Origin: Methanobacteriota archaeon
Lineage (GTDB): Archaea; Thermoplasmatota; Thermoplasmata; Thermoplasmatales; ARK-15
Length of the DNA: 64,000 bases
Direction of reading: 5' to 3'
Assembly: GCA_009758405.1 (NCBI GenBank)
Contig: WSBC01000008.1
Coordinates: forward strand, 1 to 64,000
The translations under genes were made by a program, and so were the position numbers. Shown in pieces: positions 18,508 through 26,551 of this stretch. How positions within the stretch are numbered: the first letter of the stretch is position 1; each line of letters begins with the position of its first letter. Under the pieces are notes generated by a model that was not told the origin of the DNA, did no database searches, and worked only from the letters and a program-made list of their open reading frames with translations.

Positions 18508-19072
18508 TCTTTATATCCTCCAGTTTCCCCAATCCTGGCTGCCTCATGGTCAGCCCTATCTTGCTTGCTGCAAGATTCTCATCGTTCAAGGATAAGGATA
18601 CAATTCTAACCCTTACCTTGTCCTTTACCCTCAGCTCTTTTTTTGTATCTTTTCCAATCAGCCTTTTTCCTTCAAGATCTATGTCAAACCTGTCATCCAT
18701 TACTTGACTAATATGAAGAAGACCATCCAAAACCCCAAAGTTTATGAAGGCCCCAAAATTAGTTATGTCTGAAACTGTTCCCTCTACAACTTCCTGCATC
18801 TCTGGATGAAATACTATTGCCTTGTATTCAACCTTCTGGTAGACACCCCCATCCCCCGGTATTATTCTACCATCCCCCACCCTTTTTACTTCAAGTACAG
18901 CAACAATAATGAACTTCCTCTCCTGGGGGTCCTGAACCTCTGTCTTTTCAAAGGACTTCACTCTTCCCTCTAGTTTCTGATAGGTAAGTTCGTTTATTAT
19001 CTTGTCAGGATCCTCACCTAACATTGATGGGGGTATCCTTATTACATCCTCATAATCAAGTAACATATACAT
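18494..19072 (-). CDS. rpoE: DNA-directed RNA polymerase subunit Rpo7 (RpoE')
   Basis: The stalk subunit of archaeal RNA polymerase, partner of Rpo4 and counterpart of eukaryotic Rpb7. The N-terminal RNP-like domain begins LLDYEDVIRIPPSMLGEDP; the C-terminal S1/OB domain spans about residues 82-180 with VEGTVSDITNFGAFINFG and DGLLHISQ. At 192 residues it is of normal length. The start may be at 19072 or the ATG two codons later. It is the first gene of the rpoE-spt4-DPCK-rps24e-rps27ae operon, with a TATA-like stretch AAATATTTAATAA upstream. Confidence 0.95.
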   Translation of the reverse strand: MYMLLDYEDVIRIPPSMLGEDPDKIINELTYQKLEGRVKSFEKTEVQDPQERKFIIVAVLEVKRVGDGRIIPGDGGVYQKVEYKAIVFHPEMQEVVEGTVSDITNFGAFINFGVLDGLLHISQVMDDRFDIDLEGKRLIGKDTKKELRVKDKVRVRIVSLSLNDENLAASKIGLTMRQPGLGKLEDIKNEGT

Positions 19073-19152
19073 AATGGTACTACCTAAAACAATATGTTAT
19101 TAAATATTTTTCTTTGACAAATTTTATTAACCATCTATTATTATGAAAAAAT

Positions 19153-19395
19153 ATGAAGTTTGTTACATTTATAAATGCATATCCTGATAAATATTCGAAT
19201 ATGTTTATGTTATTGAAGAATATGCATGTGCCTGAAAATATAAAGATTGTTTCAAGTTATTTCATATTTGGAAAACCTGATGCAATGGTAATATTTGAAT
19301 CTCAAGATGAGTCCACGGCATTCAAATTCGTAGAATCCTTTGCAGGTGTAGGGGATACTGAAACACACGTGCTTGTTGATGTGAACAGAACATGA
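19153..19395 (+). CDS. Small alpha/beta protein coupled to elp3 (GYD/DUF3303-like)
   Basis: An 80-residue protein beginning MKFVTFINAYPDKY, with predicted beta-alpha-beta pattern and DAMVIFESQDESTAFKFVES. The size and pattern resemble small ferredoxin-like dimeric-barrel proteins (GYD or DUF3303 type), but this is a fold-level impression. Its stop overlaps the elp3 start by 4 bp (ATGA), so the two are translationally coupled. A link to tRNA modification is an inference from that coupling only. Confidence 0.7.
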   Translation: MKFVTFINAYPDKYSNMFMLLKNMHVPENIKIVSSYFIFGKPDAMVIFESQDESTAFKFVESFAGVGDTETHVLVDVNRT

Positions 19396-20966
19396 TAGAT
19401 GCTGGAAAGATTATAGCTGATTCTATTATTAATGGGGAAATAAAAACAAGGGAAGATTTTGAAAGATTAAAGGTAAAGATTGCAAAGGAGAACCACATGG
19501 CAATACCTAGAAACAGCGATATCTTGAAACACATACCGGAAGAACTTAGGGAAAAGTATTCCCATATAATCATTAGGAAACCATCAAGGACCCTCTCTGG
19601 TGTAGCAATAGTGGCAGCCATGACCTCACCTTTTCCATGTCCACATGGAAAATGCATCTATTGCCCAGGTGGTGTGGAATACAATACTGCCCAGTCCTAT
19701 ACAGGAAAGGAGCCCGCTGCCCTGAGGGCAATAATGAACGACTATGATCCATACAGGCAGGTAAAATCGAGGATAGAGCAGTTAAGGAGTATTGGCCACT
19801 CAACGTCAAAAATAGATGCGATTGTAATGGGTGGAACTGTAACTGCTAGACCGGAGCAATATCAAGTTGAATTTGTCAAGGGTATGTACGATGCAATGAA
19901 TGGCTTTGTTTCAGAAAATATAAATTTATCTAAATTATACAATGAAATTTCAGATAATAGGATGATTGGTCTCACCTTTGAAACTAGACCTGACTGGTTT
20001 TATGAAAGGGAGATTGATATTGCATTAGGTTTAGGTGTAACTAGAGTAGAACTTGGAGTACAGACGACATTTGATGATATACTTGAAAGGGTAAACAGGG
20101 GTCATGGTCAGACGGAGGTAATTAGGTCTACACAACTTTCAAAGGATGCTGGTCTAAAGGTTGTTTACCATATGATGCCAGGTTTGCCAGGTTCAACACC
20201 CGAAAAGGACATTGAGAGCTTCAGGAAAATTTTTCAGGATAGCAATTACAAACCAGATATGTTGAAGATATATCCAACCCTTGTGGTCGAGAATAGCGAA
20301 CTTTATAAATGGTGGAGGGAAGGTATCTACAAACCATATCATGAAGAAGATTTTCTTGAAATTTTAATAGAGATTAAAAAGATAGTACCTAAATGGGTGA
20401 GGATACAGAGGGTGGAAAGGGACATACCTTCTCCATTGATAGTTGATGGAATAAAAAGGAGCGATATTAGGGAACTTGCATATAGGAAGATGAAATCCAT
20501 GGGATTGCACTGCAATTGTATCAGGTGCAGGGAGATAGGAAGGAAAATAGAGAGAGGTGAAATAACTGAGAATCCAAGGATAGAGATGTTAAGGGAGGAT
20601 TACTATGCCTCAGGCGGAAGAGAGATATTCCTATCCTATGATGATGTTAACAATGATGCAATAATTGGATACTTAAGACTGAGGATACCTTCAATTGATG
20701 CCCATAGACCCGAAGTAAGGGATTCAAGCGCAATTGTAAGGGAACTGAAGGTGGTGGGAAAAGAGGTGCCCATTGATAAAAGATATGGTGATGCCTTTCA
20801 GCATATGGGATTTGGTAAGGGTTTAATGGAGGAGGCAGAGAGAATTAGCAGAGAAGAATATGGATTGAAGTATCTTCTTGTACTGAGTGGAATTGGGGCA
20901 ATTGAATATTACAGAAAACTTGGTTATGAAAAATATGGCCCCTATGTAAGGAAATTACTGTATTGA
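19392..20966 (+). CDS. elp3: tRNA wobble-uridine modifying enzyme Elp3
   Basis: The archaeal tRNA carboxymethyluridine synthase, using radical SAM chemistry and acetyl-CoA at U34. The unusual radical SAM cluster motif CPHGKCIYC lies at about residues 81-89, followed by GGTVTARP and TFETRPDW. A C-terminal GNAT domain (about 380-524) ends with LSGIGAIEYYRKLGYEKYG. The zinc-binding HCNCIRCREIG linker is present. At 524 residues it is complete. It converges with pyrF, overlapping by 12 bp. Confidence 0.95.
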   Translation: MIDAGKIIADSIINGEIKTREDFERLKVKIAKENHMAIPRNSDILKHIPEELREKYSHIIIRKPSRTLSGVAIVAAMTSPFPCPHGKCIYCPGGVEYNTAQSYTGKEPAALRAIMNDYDPYRQVKSRIEQLRSIGHSTSKIDAIVMGGTVTARPEQYQVEFVKGMYDAMNGFVSENINLSKLYNEISDNRMIGLTFETRPDWFYEREIDIALGLGVTRVELGVQTTFDDILERVNRGHGQTEVIRSTQLSKDAGLKVVYHMMPGLPGSTPEKDIESFRKIFQDSNYKPDMLKIYPTLVVENSELYKWWREGIYKPYHEEDFLEILIEIKKIVPKWVRIQRVERDIPSPLIVDGIKRSDIRELAYRKMKSMGLHCNCIRCREIGRKIERGEITENPRIEMLREDYYASGGREIFLSYDDVNNDAIIGYLRLRIPSIDAHRPEVRDSSAIVRELKVVGKEVPIDKRYGDAFQHMGFGKGLMEEAERISREEYGLKYLLVLSGIGAIEYYRKLGYEKYGPYVRKLLY

Positions 20967-21614
20967 ATCTATTATATTTTCCACTTCTTTTCTTGGTTTT
21001 TCAGATTCATATATTGATCTTCCAATAATCAAAAAGTCAGCTCCACTTTCAATAACTTTTTTAGCATTACCCCCTTGTACACCTATTCCCGGTGCAAAAA
21101 GCTTCATATTGGGGAAATTTTTCCTATAAATCTCTATCCTTTCTGGCCTTGTCCCTGGAACTATAAAACCATTAACACCAGCTTGAACAGAGATCCTGGC
21201 AATATCCATAGAGACAGGTTGAATAAATTCTAGGGCACCAGGATGGGTCATTTCCACAACAGAATAAACCTCTCCTGGGGAGAATGATTCCACCACAGCC
21301 CTTATGGAATCACTGCCTGTAAACCCCTGAACAATTATACCTTCTGCACCATTCTGCTTTGCCAATAGTGCTATCATTTTATTAGTATTTGGTATATCAG
21401 CCAGTTTGAAATCACATATTACCTTTGTCAACTTTGATAAATCCCTTACAATGGAAATTCCTGAAGATAATACAAGTGGATACCCCACCTTGATACCATC
21501 AATTAAGTCTGATATTTCTAATGCAAGCATAAGTGCCTTTTCTCTGGACTCAATATCAAGTGCAACTATTATTCCACTTTTTTTCTCCATAAAATTGATA
21601 AATTCTACGTACAT
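20955..21614 (-). CDS. pyrF: Orotidine 5'-phosphate decarboxylase
   Basis: The last step of UMP synthesis. The catalytic motif DFKLADIPNTN has the Lys-x-x-Asp pair at residues 70 and 73; the phosphate-binding loop FAPGIGVQGG follows near 190-200. At 219 residues it matches archaeal enzymes. ATG 21614 has GGTG about 12 nt upstream; the alternative start at 21590 (MEKKSGIIVALD) lacks a ribosome binding site. It lies 14 bp after the DHH gene, probably on the same transcript. Confidence 0.95.
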   Translation of the reverse strand: MYVEFINFMEKKSGIIVALDIESREKALMLALEISDLIDGIKVGYPLVLSSGISIVRDLSKLTKVICDFKLADIPNTNKMIALLAKQNGAEGIIVQGFTGSDSIRAVVESFSPGEVYSVVEMTHPGALEFIQPVSMDIARISVQAGVNGFIVPGTRPERIEIYRKNFPNMKLFAPGIGVQGGNAKKVIESGADFLIIGRSIYESEKPRKEVENIIDSIQ

Positions 21615-21628
21615 TTTAAATTTTGCAC

Positions 21629-23077
21629 CTATACCACACTGCCTAGCTGCCTCTTAATTATTGTATCCAGAATTTCAACAAACTCAATCTCCCTTCCCCG
21701 GGGAATTGAGCCACCTGCTGCTACATTATGGCCTCCACCATTACCGCCCACAGCAATAGCAGCCTCCCTAATTGCTCTTGATAGATCTAGGCCCTTTTCT
21801 ATTAGGGACCTTGGTGCCCTCCCTGATACCTTTATTGTACCGTACTCATTGTCGGCAAATCCTATTATTGGAAGTGAAGGATCCGCTATTCCAGAAGATA
21901 ATATTATTGATGCAATAGTACCTATCACTGTGTCTGGTATATTGCTACCTGCATTAAAATATTGTAGGTGTTGCATTTTATTAATTCCTATATCCTTTAA
22001 ATAATCAATTCCATCAAGTATGATCTTTCTATGTTTTTGAAGAAGGCCTACAGCCTTCCTGTATTCTACATCCCTATCTCCCTTTGCCACCCTAAAACCA
22101 GTAATTGCATCTCCATATCTGCCACACGCATTAAGGAGCGTGGCAAACTCCTTTGCATCCCTTAAATATGTACCCTCCTCTTCTTTAATAAGTGTGTAAA
22201 CCTCACCTATCATTCTCTCCGCCATCATGCTTCCATAACCCGATGTTATTATATTTTTAACAAGGGAGCTAAGTATTTTCCTCTTCTCATCCTTAGTTAA
22301 GTCCACCCACCTCCTCCAATTCTCACCATCCTTAAGGGGTATTGAAAGATTTTTGAGGAATTCTATTGCTCCCCTTTCATCACCCGTGATATTCGGTAGA
22401 ATGGGATCTGATACATATTCAAGCATTTTGTATACAGGCCGTGTCTCCCTTCCAAAAAACCTTGCATCTATTTCTACCTTTAAAAGGCCAAATTCTTCTG
22501 CCTCCTTTAATATATATCTATTTGTTCCTGCAAGCTTTAAAAAGGCAATATCTTGGAGATCGCCTACTGCACCCACAATAGCAAGTGGACTCAAGTTTAC
22601 ATTCTTTGAATTAAGTTCCCTAGCAACAAGGTATGTCACACCTGCCCCGCTTATATCTATTCCTCCATCCTTACCAAAAAGATGGGGATTTAGCTGTAAT
22701 ATGTCATCTTTGCTTATTTCTTCAAAAAGATCCGTTAATGTTTTCCTCTTTTCTTTTGGAACAACAGGTATAAGATCACTCGGTGAGTGGTGGTCGGTAA
22801 TAATTACATTCATACCATGCATCTCATGAACCATCCCGCTTCCGAGGTCTGTAAACCAGTATAATTGGCTATTATTTTTTTTAATTTCATCAAGAGTACC
22901 AGGATCTAGCTGTTTTAGAAAAATGACCTTATGGTTTTTCCCTATAGAATCCAGGGCTGAAGATGCAATAGCAGCTGAGGTAATGCCATCTGCATCTATA
23001 TGAGAAACAATTAATATGTCATCATATTTTATGATTTTTTCCGCAAGTTTTTTAGCCTGTGTAAGATATTCCCTCAC
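21629..23077 (-). CDS. DHH-family phosphoesterase (archaeal RecJ-like)
   Basis: A DHH/DHHA1 phosphoesterase, the family that contains archaeal RecJ-like nucleases and the GINS-associated nuclease. Motif SHIDADGITS is at residues 25-34, TDLGSG at 76-81 and the naming motif TDHHSP at 94-99. The C-terminal DHHA1 region ends with VGGNGGGHNVAAGG. Length 482. The start is a GTG. Known relatives act in DNA repair, replication or RNA turnover; the sequence does not decide between these. It is followed by pyrF. Confidence 0.88.
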   Translation of the reverse strand: MREYLTQAKKLAEKIIKYDDILIVSHIDADGITSAAIASSALDSIGKNHKVIFLKQLDPGTLDEIKKNNSQLYWFTDLGSGMVHEMHGMNVIITDHHSPSDLIPVVPKEKRKTLTDLFEEISKDDILQLNPHLFGKDGGIDISGAGVTYLVARELNSKNVNLSPLAIVGAVGDLQDIAFLKLAGTNRYILKEAEEFGLLKVEIDARFFGRETRPVYKMLEYVSDPILPNITGDERGAIEFLKNLSIPLKDGENWRRWVDLTKDEKRKILSSLVKNIITSGYGSMMAERMIGEVYTLIKEEEGTYLRDAKEFATLLNACGRYGDAITGFRVAKGDRDVEYRKAVGLLQKHRKIILDGIDYLKDIGINKMQHLQYFNAGSNIPDTVIGTIASIILSSGIADPSLPIIGFADNEYGTIKVSGRAPRSLIEKGLDLSRAIREAAIAVGGNGGGHNVAAGGSIPRGREIEFVEILDTIIKRQLGSVV

Positions 23078-23119
23078 ATTTACATCTAAACAGGATTTAT
23101 TATATCAAAATTTTGTTTT

Positions 23120-24289
23120 TTATTTTTCATGGTTTACTTTTTTAAAGAATTTCAATAATATAATAATTGAAGATATTTGAAGAATGATAATGTATAAAAC
23201 AATTATAAGAATCTGGTTAAAGAAATATCCAACAAATATGCTAGATATCAATAACCCGTATCCATAGGAGGTATTTAATGCTCCAAAAACTGACCCTCTG
23301 TGTTCCTCCTCAATATAACTGGCTACAACTGATCTTGTAACTGTATCGTTGATCCCAGTAAATGCACCAAATAATAGACCTAGGAGCATGAAAACTAAAA
23401 TATTATGAAAACTAACCATTGAAATGATTAATATTGCCAATATAGGACCAATAATTATTATTTCCTTTCCAATTTTATCATATGCTATGCCAAAGATAAA
23501 GCCAAATATACCTTCACCCACCATAGCAAGTGTGAATATTAATGTTACCTCATACTGTTCTAAAAATCCCTGAGCCAAAACCAGTATAAATGAGATATGG
23601 AAGATTCCAGCTGCGCTTAACCCTATGCCAATAAAATAATACATGAGATGCCTCTTTTTAATTCCCCTCTCTATCTTTTTCCTAGGTTCAAAGTTTATCT
23701 CCTTTTTTGAATATTTATAGGAGACATATAAAGATAAAATACTCAAAGTTGCAGGTATTGCCAAAAATAGAAATGCATCTCTGTAACCGTAATTATAAAA
23801 AAGCATCACGGATATTATTAAAGGGCCTATTACAGCACCTGCCTGATCGAGTAAATTCTGTAATGCAAATGAATATCCAATTCTGTTTTCAGATGCCACT
23901 GTTGAAATAACATAATCCCTTGGTGGAATTCTTGTTGCACGACCCATCCTCTCCATAATGATTAAGATTGATGCAATAATGTAATTATTCGCTAATGCAA
24001 GTAATGGTACTGCAAAAAGATTGATTGTATAACCTAAAAACATCATCCCCCAGTAGTTTCTTGTCCTATCCGAAATCTTTCCTGAAACGGATCTGAATGA
24101 GTATCCCAAAAAGTCTCCAATACCTATCACAATACCTAAGGCAAATACGGACCCACCAAGTACATATGTAAAATATTGTGGTATTATACTTCTTGCACTT
24201 TCGTAGGTCATGTCAGCGAAGAAACTCACTATACCTATCAGAATTATTAGCCTCAAATTTGGACTTATTTTCTTTATTCCCTTACTCAT
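23120..24289 (-). CDS. Major facilitator superfamily transporter under fluoride-riboswitch control
   Basis: A 12-span-like MFS protein (about 389 residues from ATG 24289; the track start at 24301 is GTG). The loop between membrane segments 2 and 3 carries the MFS-type RSVSGKISDRT; a basic central loop near residue 200 (EPRKKIERGIKKRH) separates the halves. It is the last gene of a three-gene unit: its start overlaps the 129-residue protein gene by a few bases. The aptamer at 24912-24963 heads this unit, so the transporter is a candidate fluoride exporter or HF-stress protein. That role is inferred from regulation, since MFS proteins are not among the classic fluoride exporters (CrcB/Fluc, CLC-F). 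Confidence 0.85.
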   Translation of the reverse strand: MSKGIKKISPNLRLIILIGIVSFFADMTYESARSIIPQYFTYVLGGSVFALGIVIGIGDFLGYSFRSVSGKISDRTRNYWGMMFLGYTINLFAVPLLALANNYIIASILIIMERMGRATRIPPRDYVISTVASENRIGYSFALQNLLDQAGAVIGPLIISVMLFYNYGYRDAFLFLAIPATLSILSLYVSYKYSKKEINFEPRKKIERGIKKRHLMYYFIGIGLSAAGIFHISFILVLAQGFLEQYEVTLIFTLAMVGEGIFGFIFGIAYDKIGKEIIIIGPILAILIISMVSFHNILVFMLLGLLFGAFTGINDTVTRSVVASYIEEEHRGSVFGALNTSYGYGLLISSIFVGYFFNQILIIVLYIIILQISSIIILLKFFKKVNHEK

Positions 24290-24662
24290 ATTTAAATTCA
24301 CTTAGGATAGTGTACCTTTCTATTAGGTCATCAATTTCTTGATTTTTCCTAATTTCTCTAGAATTTTTTATTTTGTTCAAATTTAAAAATTGTGACATAA
24401 GCCCTGAAAGATTAAATGCAAGAACTTGATTTTCCTTTAATATTTGAAATATCTCAAATTTTAAAGCTGCTATTTTTCCTTCAATCTCAAAACTTTCCTT
24501 CCTAAGGTTCCATAACTTTTCCTTTTTTTCAAGATAATTTTTAAAGAGTTCATTTACTTCTTCCTGTGAAAATTTTTCATCCTTGCAGGGATAGGAAAAT
24601 ATTTCTACATAATTGATACCAAGCTCTTTCATAATATCTTCAACAAAATCACCTAAGGACAT
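24282..24662 (-). CDS. Small helical protein in the fluoride-responsive operon
   Basis: About 126 residues from ATG 24662 (MSLGDFVEDIMKELG), which has GAGGGTGAGA just upstream; the track start at 24671 is GTG. The middle is strongly coiled-coil (ELFKNYLEKKEKLWNLRKES). No membrane segment and no known family that I recognise. The start overlaps the upstream coiled-coil gene by 14 bp and the end overlaps the MFS gene by 8 bp, so the three are coupled. It might form a complex with the upstream protein. Confidence 0.7.
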   Translation of the reverse strand: MSLGDFVEDIMKELGINYVEIFSYPCKDEKFSQEEVNELFKNYLEKKEKLWNLRKESFEIEGKIAALKFEIFQILKENQVLAFNLSGLMSQFLNLNKIKNSREIRKNQEIDDLIERYTILSEFKYE

Positions 24663-24891
24663 TAATCTCACCCTCTAGCTCCTCAATATATTTTTTCATT
24701 ATTTCCCTGTCCTTTTCAATTTTATTTTTTAAATTTTGATAATAATTAAGTGAGTATCTTTTTTTACTTATTTCCACCTCAAGCTTTGATATCTCCTCAT
24801 CAATGTATTTTATTTTTTCAATCAGGCAACTTTTAATTCTACATATTACTAGTGAATTATCCTGGCTTAGATTTACATTATTCCTTTCCAT
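24649..24891 (-). CDS. Small coiled-coil protein, first gene of the fluoride-responsive operon
   Basis: An 80-residue protein that is almost entirely amphipathic helix (KIKYIDEEISKLEVEIS), with an N-terminal CRIKSC pair of cysteines. It starts with ATG 24891, about 20 nt after the end of the fluoride aptamer, with AAAGGTTGAT as a weak ribosome binding site. No known family recognised. Its place as first gene downstream of a riboswitch suggests a role in the fluoride response, but the function is open. Confidence 0.7.
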   Translation of the reverse strand: MERNNVNLSQDNSLVICRIKSCLIEKIKYIDEEISKLEVEISKKRYSLNYYQNLKNKIEKDREIMKKYIEELEGEINVLR

Positions 24892-24911
24892 ATAATCAAC
24901 CTTTTTTTATT

Positions 24912-24963
24912 TAGTAGGCGTTATCACCAAAAACTGGATTTAAGGCGAACGCCATCGCCTTTT
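24912..24963 (-). promoter_or_regulatory. Fluoride riboswitch (crcB motif)
   Basis: The reverse strand reads GGCGATGGCGTTCGCC, then TTAAAT, a short hairpin CCA-GTTTT-TGG, then TGATAACGCCTACT. This matches the fluoride aptamer in every conserved part: stem AAGGCG/CGCCTT closing the loop ATGGCGTT, the loop sequence GGCGTT forming a perfect six-pair pseudoknot with AACGCC, the TGAT before it and the TACT tail. The aptamer starts at the predicted transcription start and ends about 20 nt before the first start codon. No poly-U terminator is visible, so control of translation, or of transcription by another route, is more likely. Known fluoride aptamers usually turn genes on when fluoride rises. 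Confidence 0.94.
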
Positions 24964-24979
24964 TTCTATATAGATTTTT

Positions 24980-24989
24980 AATATTTAAG
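24980..24989 (-). promoter_or_regulatory. TATA box for the fluoride-riboswitch operon
   Basis: The reverse strand reads CTTAAATATT here, about 20-25 bp before the first bases of the aptamer. This is the expected spacing for an archaeal TATA box if transcription starts right at the aptamer. Confidence 0.55.
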
Positions 24990-25252
24990 TATTTTGAATC
25001 ACAATTTTTTTTAGTTTTTAATATACTATTTAAAAAATGACTTTTATCACATAATTTGCTCGTAAAAAAATAATTGAATTTTAGTATGTAAAATAATTTT
25101 AAATTAGCTAATTAAAAATAAAAATTATGGGCTTGATTTTAAAAAATTATAATTTGATCAAATCGCATTTTATAAAATTCTTTGTAAATTTAAGAATGGA
25201 TTACATAGAAGATTTAGTTATCCTAAAATTTATTAGGTTTTTAACTTTAAAG

Positions 25253-26551
25253 ATGAGCGTTAATATGGGTATCAATAGTTCTAATAATTTAATAAGTGAA
25301 AAATTCATTGGTCTGGAAGAATACCTTACAAAGGGAAAGGGAATAGGAGGTAAGTTGAAGAGATCTCCGGAAGACTTTATAGTTGAAGAAATACCACTTG
25401 ATATAAAAAGAAAAAGTGATGGGAAAAATACAATAATTAAGGTGAAACTAAGGAACTGGGAAACAAACAGGTTTGTTATGAAACTCGCAAAGGAACTTAA
25501 AATAAACAGAAATTCAATAAATTTTGCTGGAACAAAGGATAAAAGGGCAATAACTGTTCAATACTTTTGTATCAGGGATTTTAATGGTAATCTGAAAATA
25601 AATCTCAAAGATGCAGAGATACTTGAATCCTTTAGGACAGATTATTGCCTTGACCTAGGGGATCTCTACGGTAACTTGTTTAAGATAGTGGTATCAGATG
25701 CTGAGGATGAAGGAAGAATAGAAAATATTCTTAAGGAGTTTTCTCCATACTTTCAATTCCCCAATTATTTCGGTGTACAGAGGTTTGGAAGTAGTAGGCC
25801 TGTAACACATATAGTGGGTAAATTTATAATCCTTGGAAGGTTTGATGAGGCAGTAAGGCATTATATAGGCCTAACATTTGATTTTGACAGGAACCTTGAG
25901 GCAAGAAAATATTTTTTTGAAACCCTTGATCCTGAAGGTACACTCAGGTTAGCTAAGGGCAAGATGGATTATGAGTATATTTTACTGAAACATTTAATTG
26001 AGAAGCCAGGAGATTATGCTGGTGCAATTTCCAGGCTTCCTAGAAATCTAAGAATGATGTTCGTTCATGGTTATCAAGGTTATCTTTTTAACAAAATAAT
26101 AAGTGAAAGGATTAGAAGATTTTCATTATTTCAACCAATGGTGGGGGACATTGTTTTGCCCGTAGATTCCCTTGGACTTCCAATAAATGAAAGGTACATT
26201 ATGGTTACAAATGAAAATATTAATACAATTGAAAAAAAGATTATTGAAAAAAAGGCATACATTTCAGGCATACTTTTTGGAAGTGAGAGTAAATTTGCAG
26301 GTGGTGAAATGGGAGATATAGAAAGGAGTATTGTTGAAAAGGAAGGTATAGAGGAAAATATGTTTAAAATAAGGGAAATAAGGGAGATATCTAGCAAGGG
26401 AAGCAGAAGGGCACTTGCAGCACCCTTTATGGATTTTTCATATGGTGTGAAAAAAAATGATGTTTATTTTGAATTTAAGCTTTTCAGGGGTTGTTATGCT
26501 ACCTCTTTTCTCAGGGAGTTTATGAAAAGGGATGTGCTTTATTTTTATTGA
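25253..26551 (+). CDS. truD: tRNA pseudouridine synthase D
   Basis: Makes pseudouridine 13 in tRNAs. The N-terminal region GIGGKLKRSPEDFIVEEIP, the catalytic-domain motifs NFAGTKDKRAITVQYF (catalytic aspartate in the GTKD motif), PNYFGVQRFGSSRPVTH and the late FMDFSYGVKK with FFLR-like ATSFLREFMKRD identify it. Family proteins begin close to the GIGG motif, so the track start at 25127 adds about 40 unlikely residues; I prefer ATG 25253 or 25265. It is divergent from the fluoride operon and converges with the radical SAM gene, overlapping by 32 bp. Confidence 0.93.
   Translation: MSVNMGINSSNNLISEKFIGLEEYLTKGKGIGGKLKRSPEDFIVEEIPLDIKRKSDGKNTIIKVKLRNWETNRFVMKLAKELKINRNSINFAGTKDKRAITVQYFCIRDFNGNLKINLKDAEILESFRTDYCLDLGDLYGNLFKIVVSDAEDEGRIENILKEFSPYFQFPNYFGVQRFGSSRPVTHIVGKFIILGRFDEAVRHYIGLTFDFDRNLEARKYFFETLDPEGTLRLAKGKMDYEYILLKHLIEKPGDYAGAISRLPRNLRMMFVHGYQGYLFNKIISERIRRFSLFQPMVGDIVLPVDSLGLPINERYIMVTNENINTIEKKIIEKKAYISGILFGSESKFAGGEMGDIERSIVEKEGIEENMFKIREIREISSKGSRRALAAPFMDFSYGVKKNDVYFEFKLFRGCYATSFLREFMKRDVLYFY

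Noticed and set aside
25127-25252. N-terminal 42 residues of the TruD track ORF
   Set aside because: AT-rich, unlike the family, and upstream of where TruD proteins begin.
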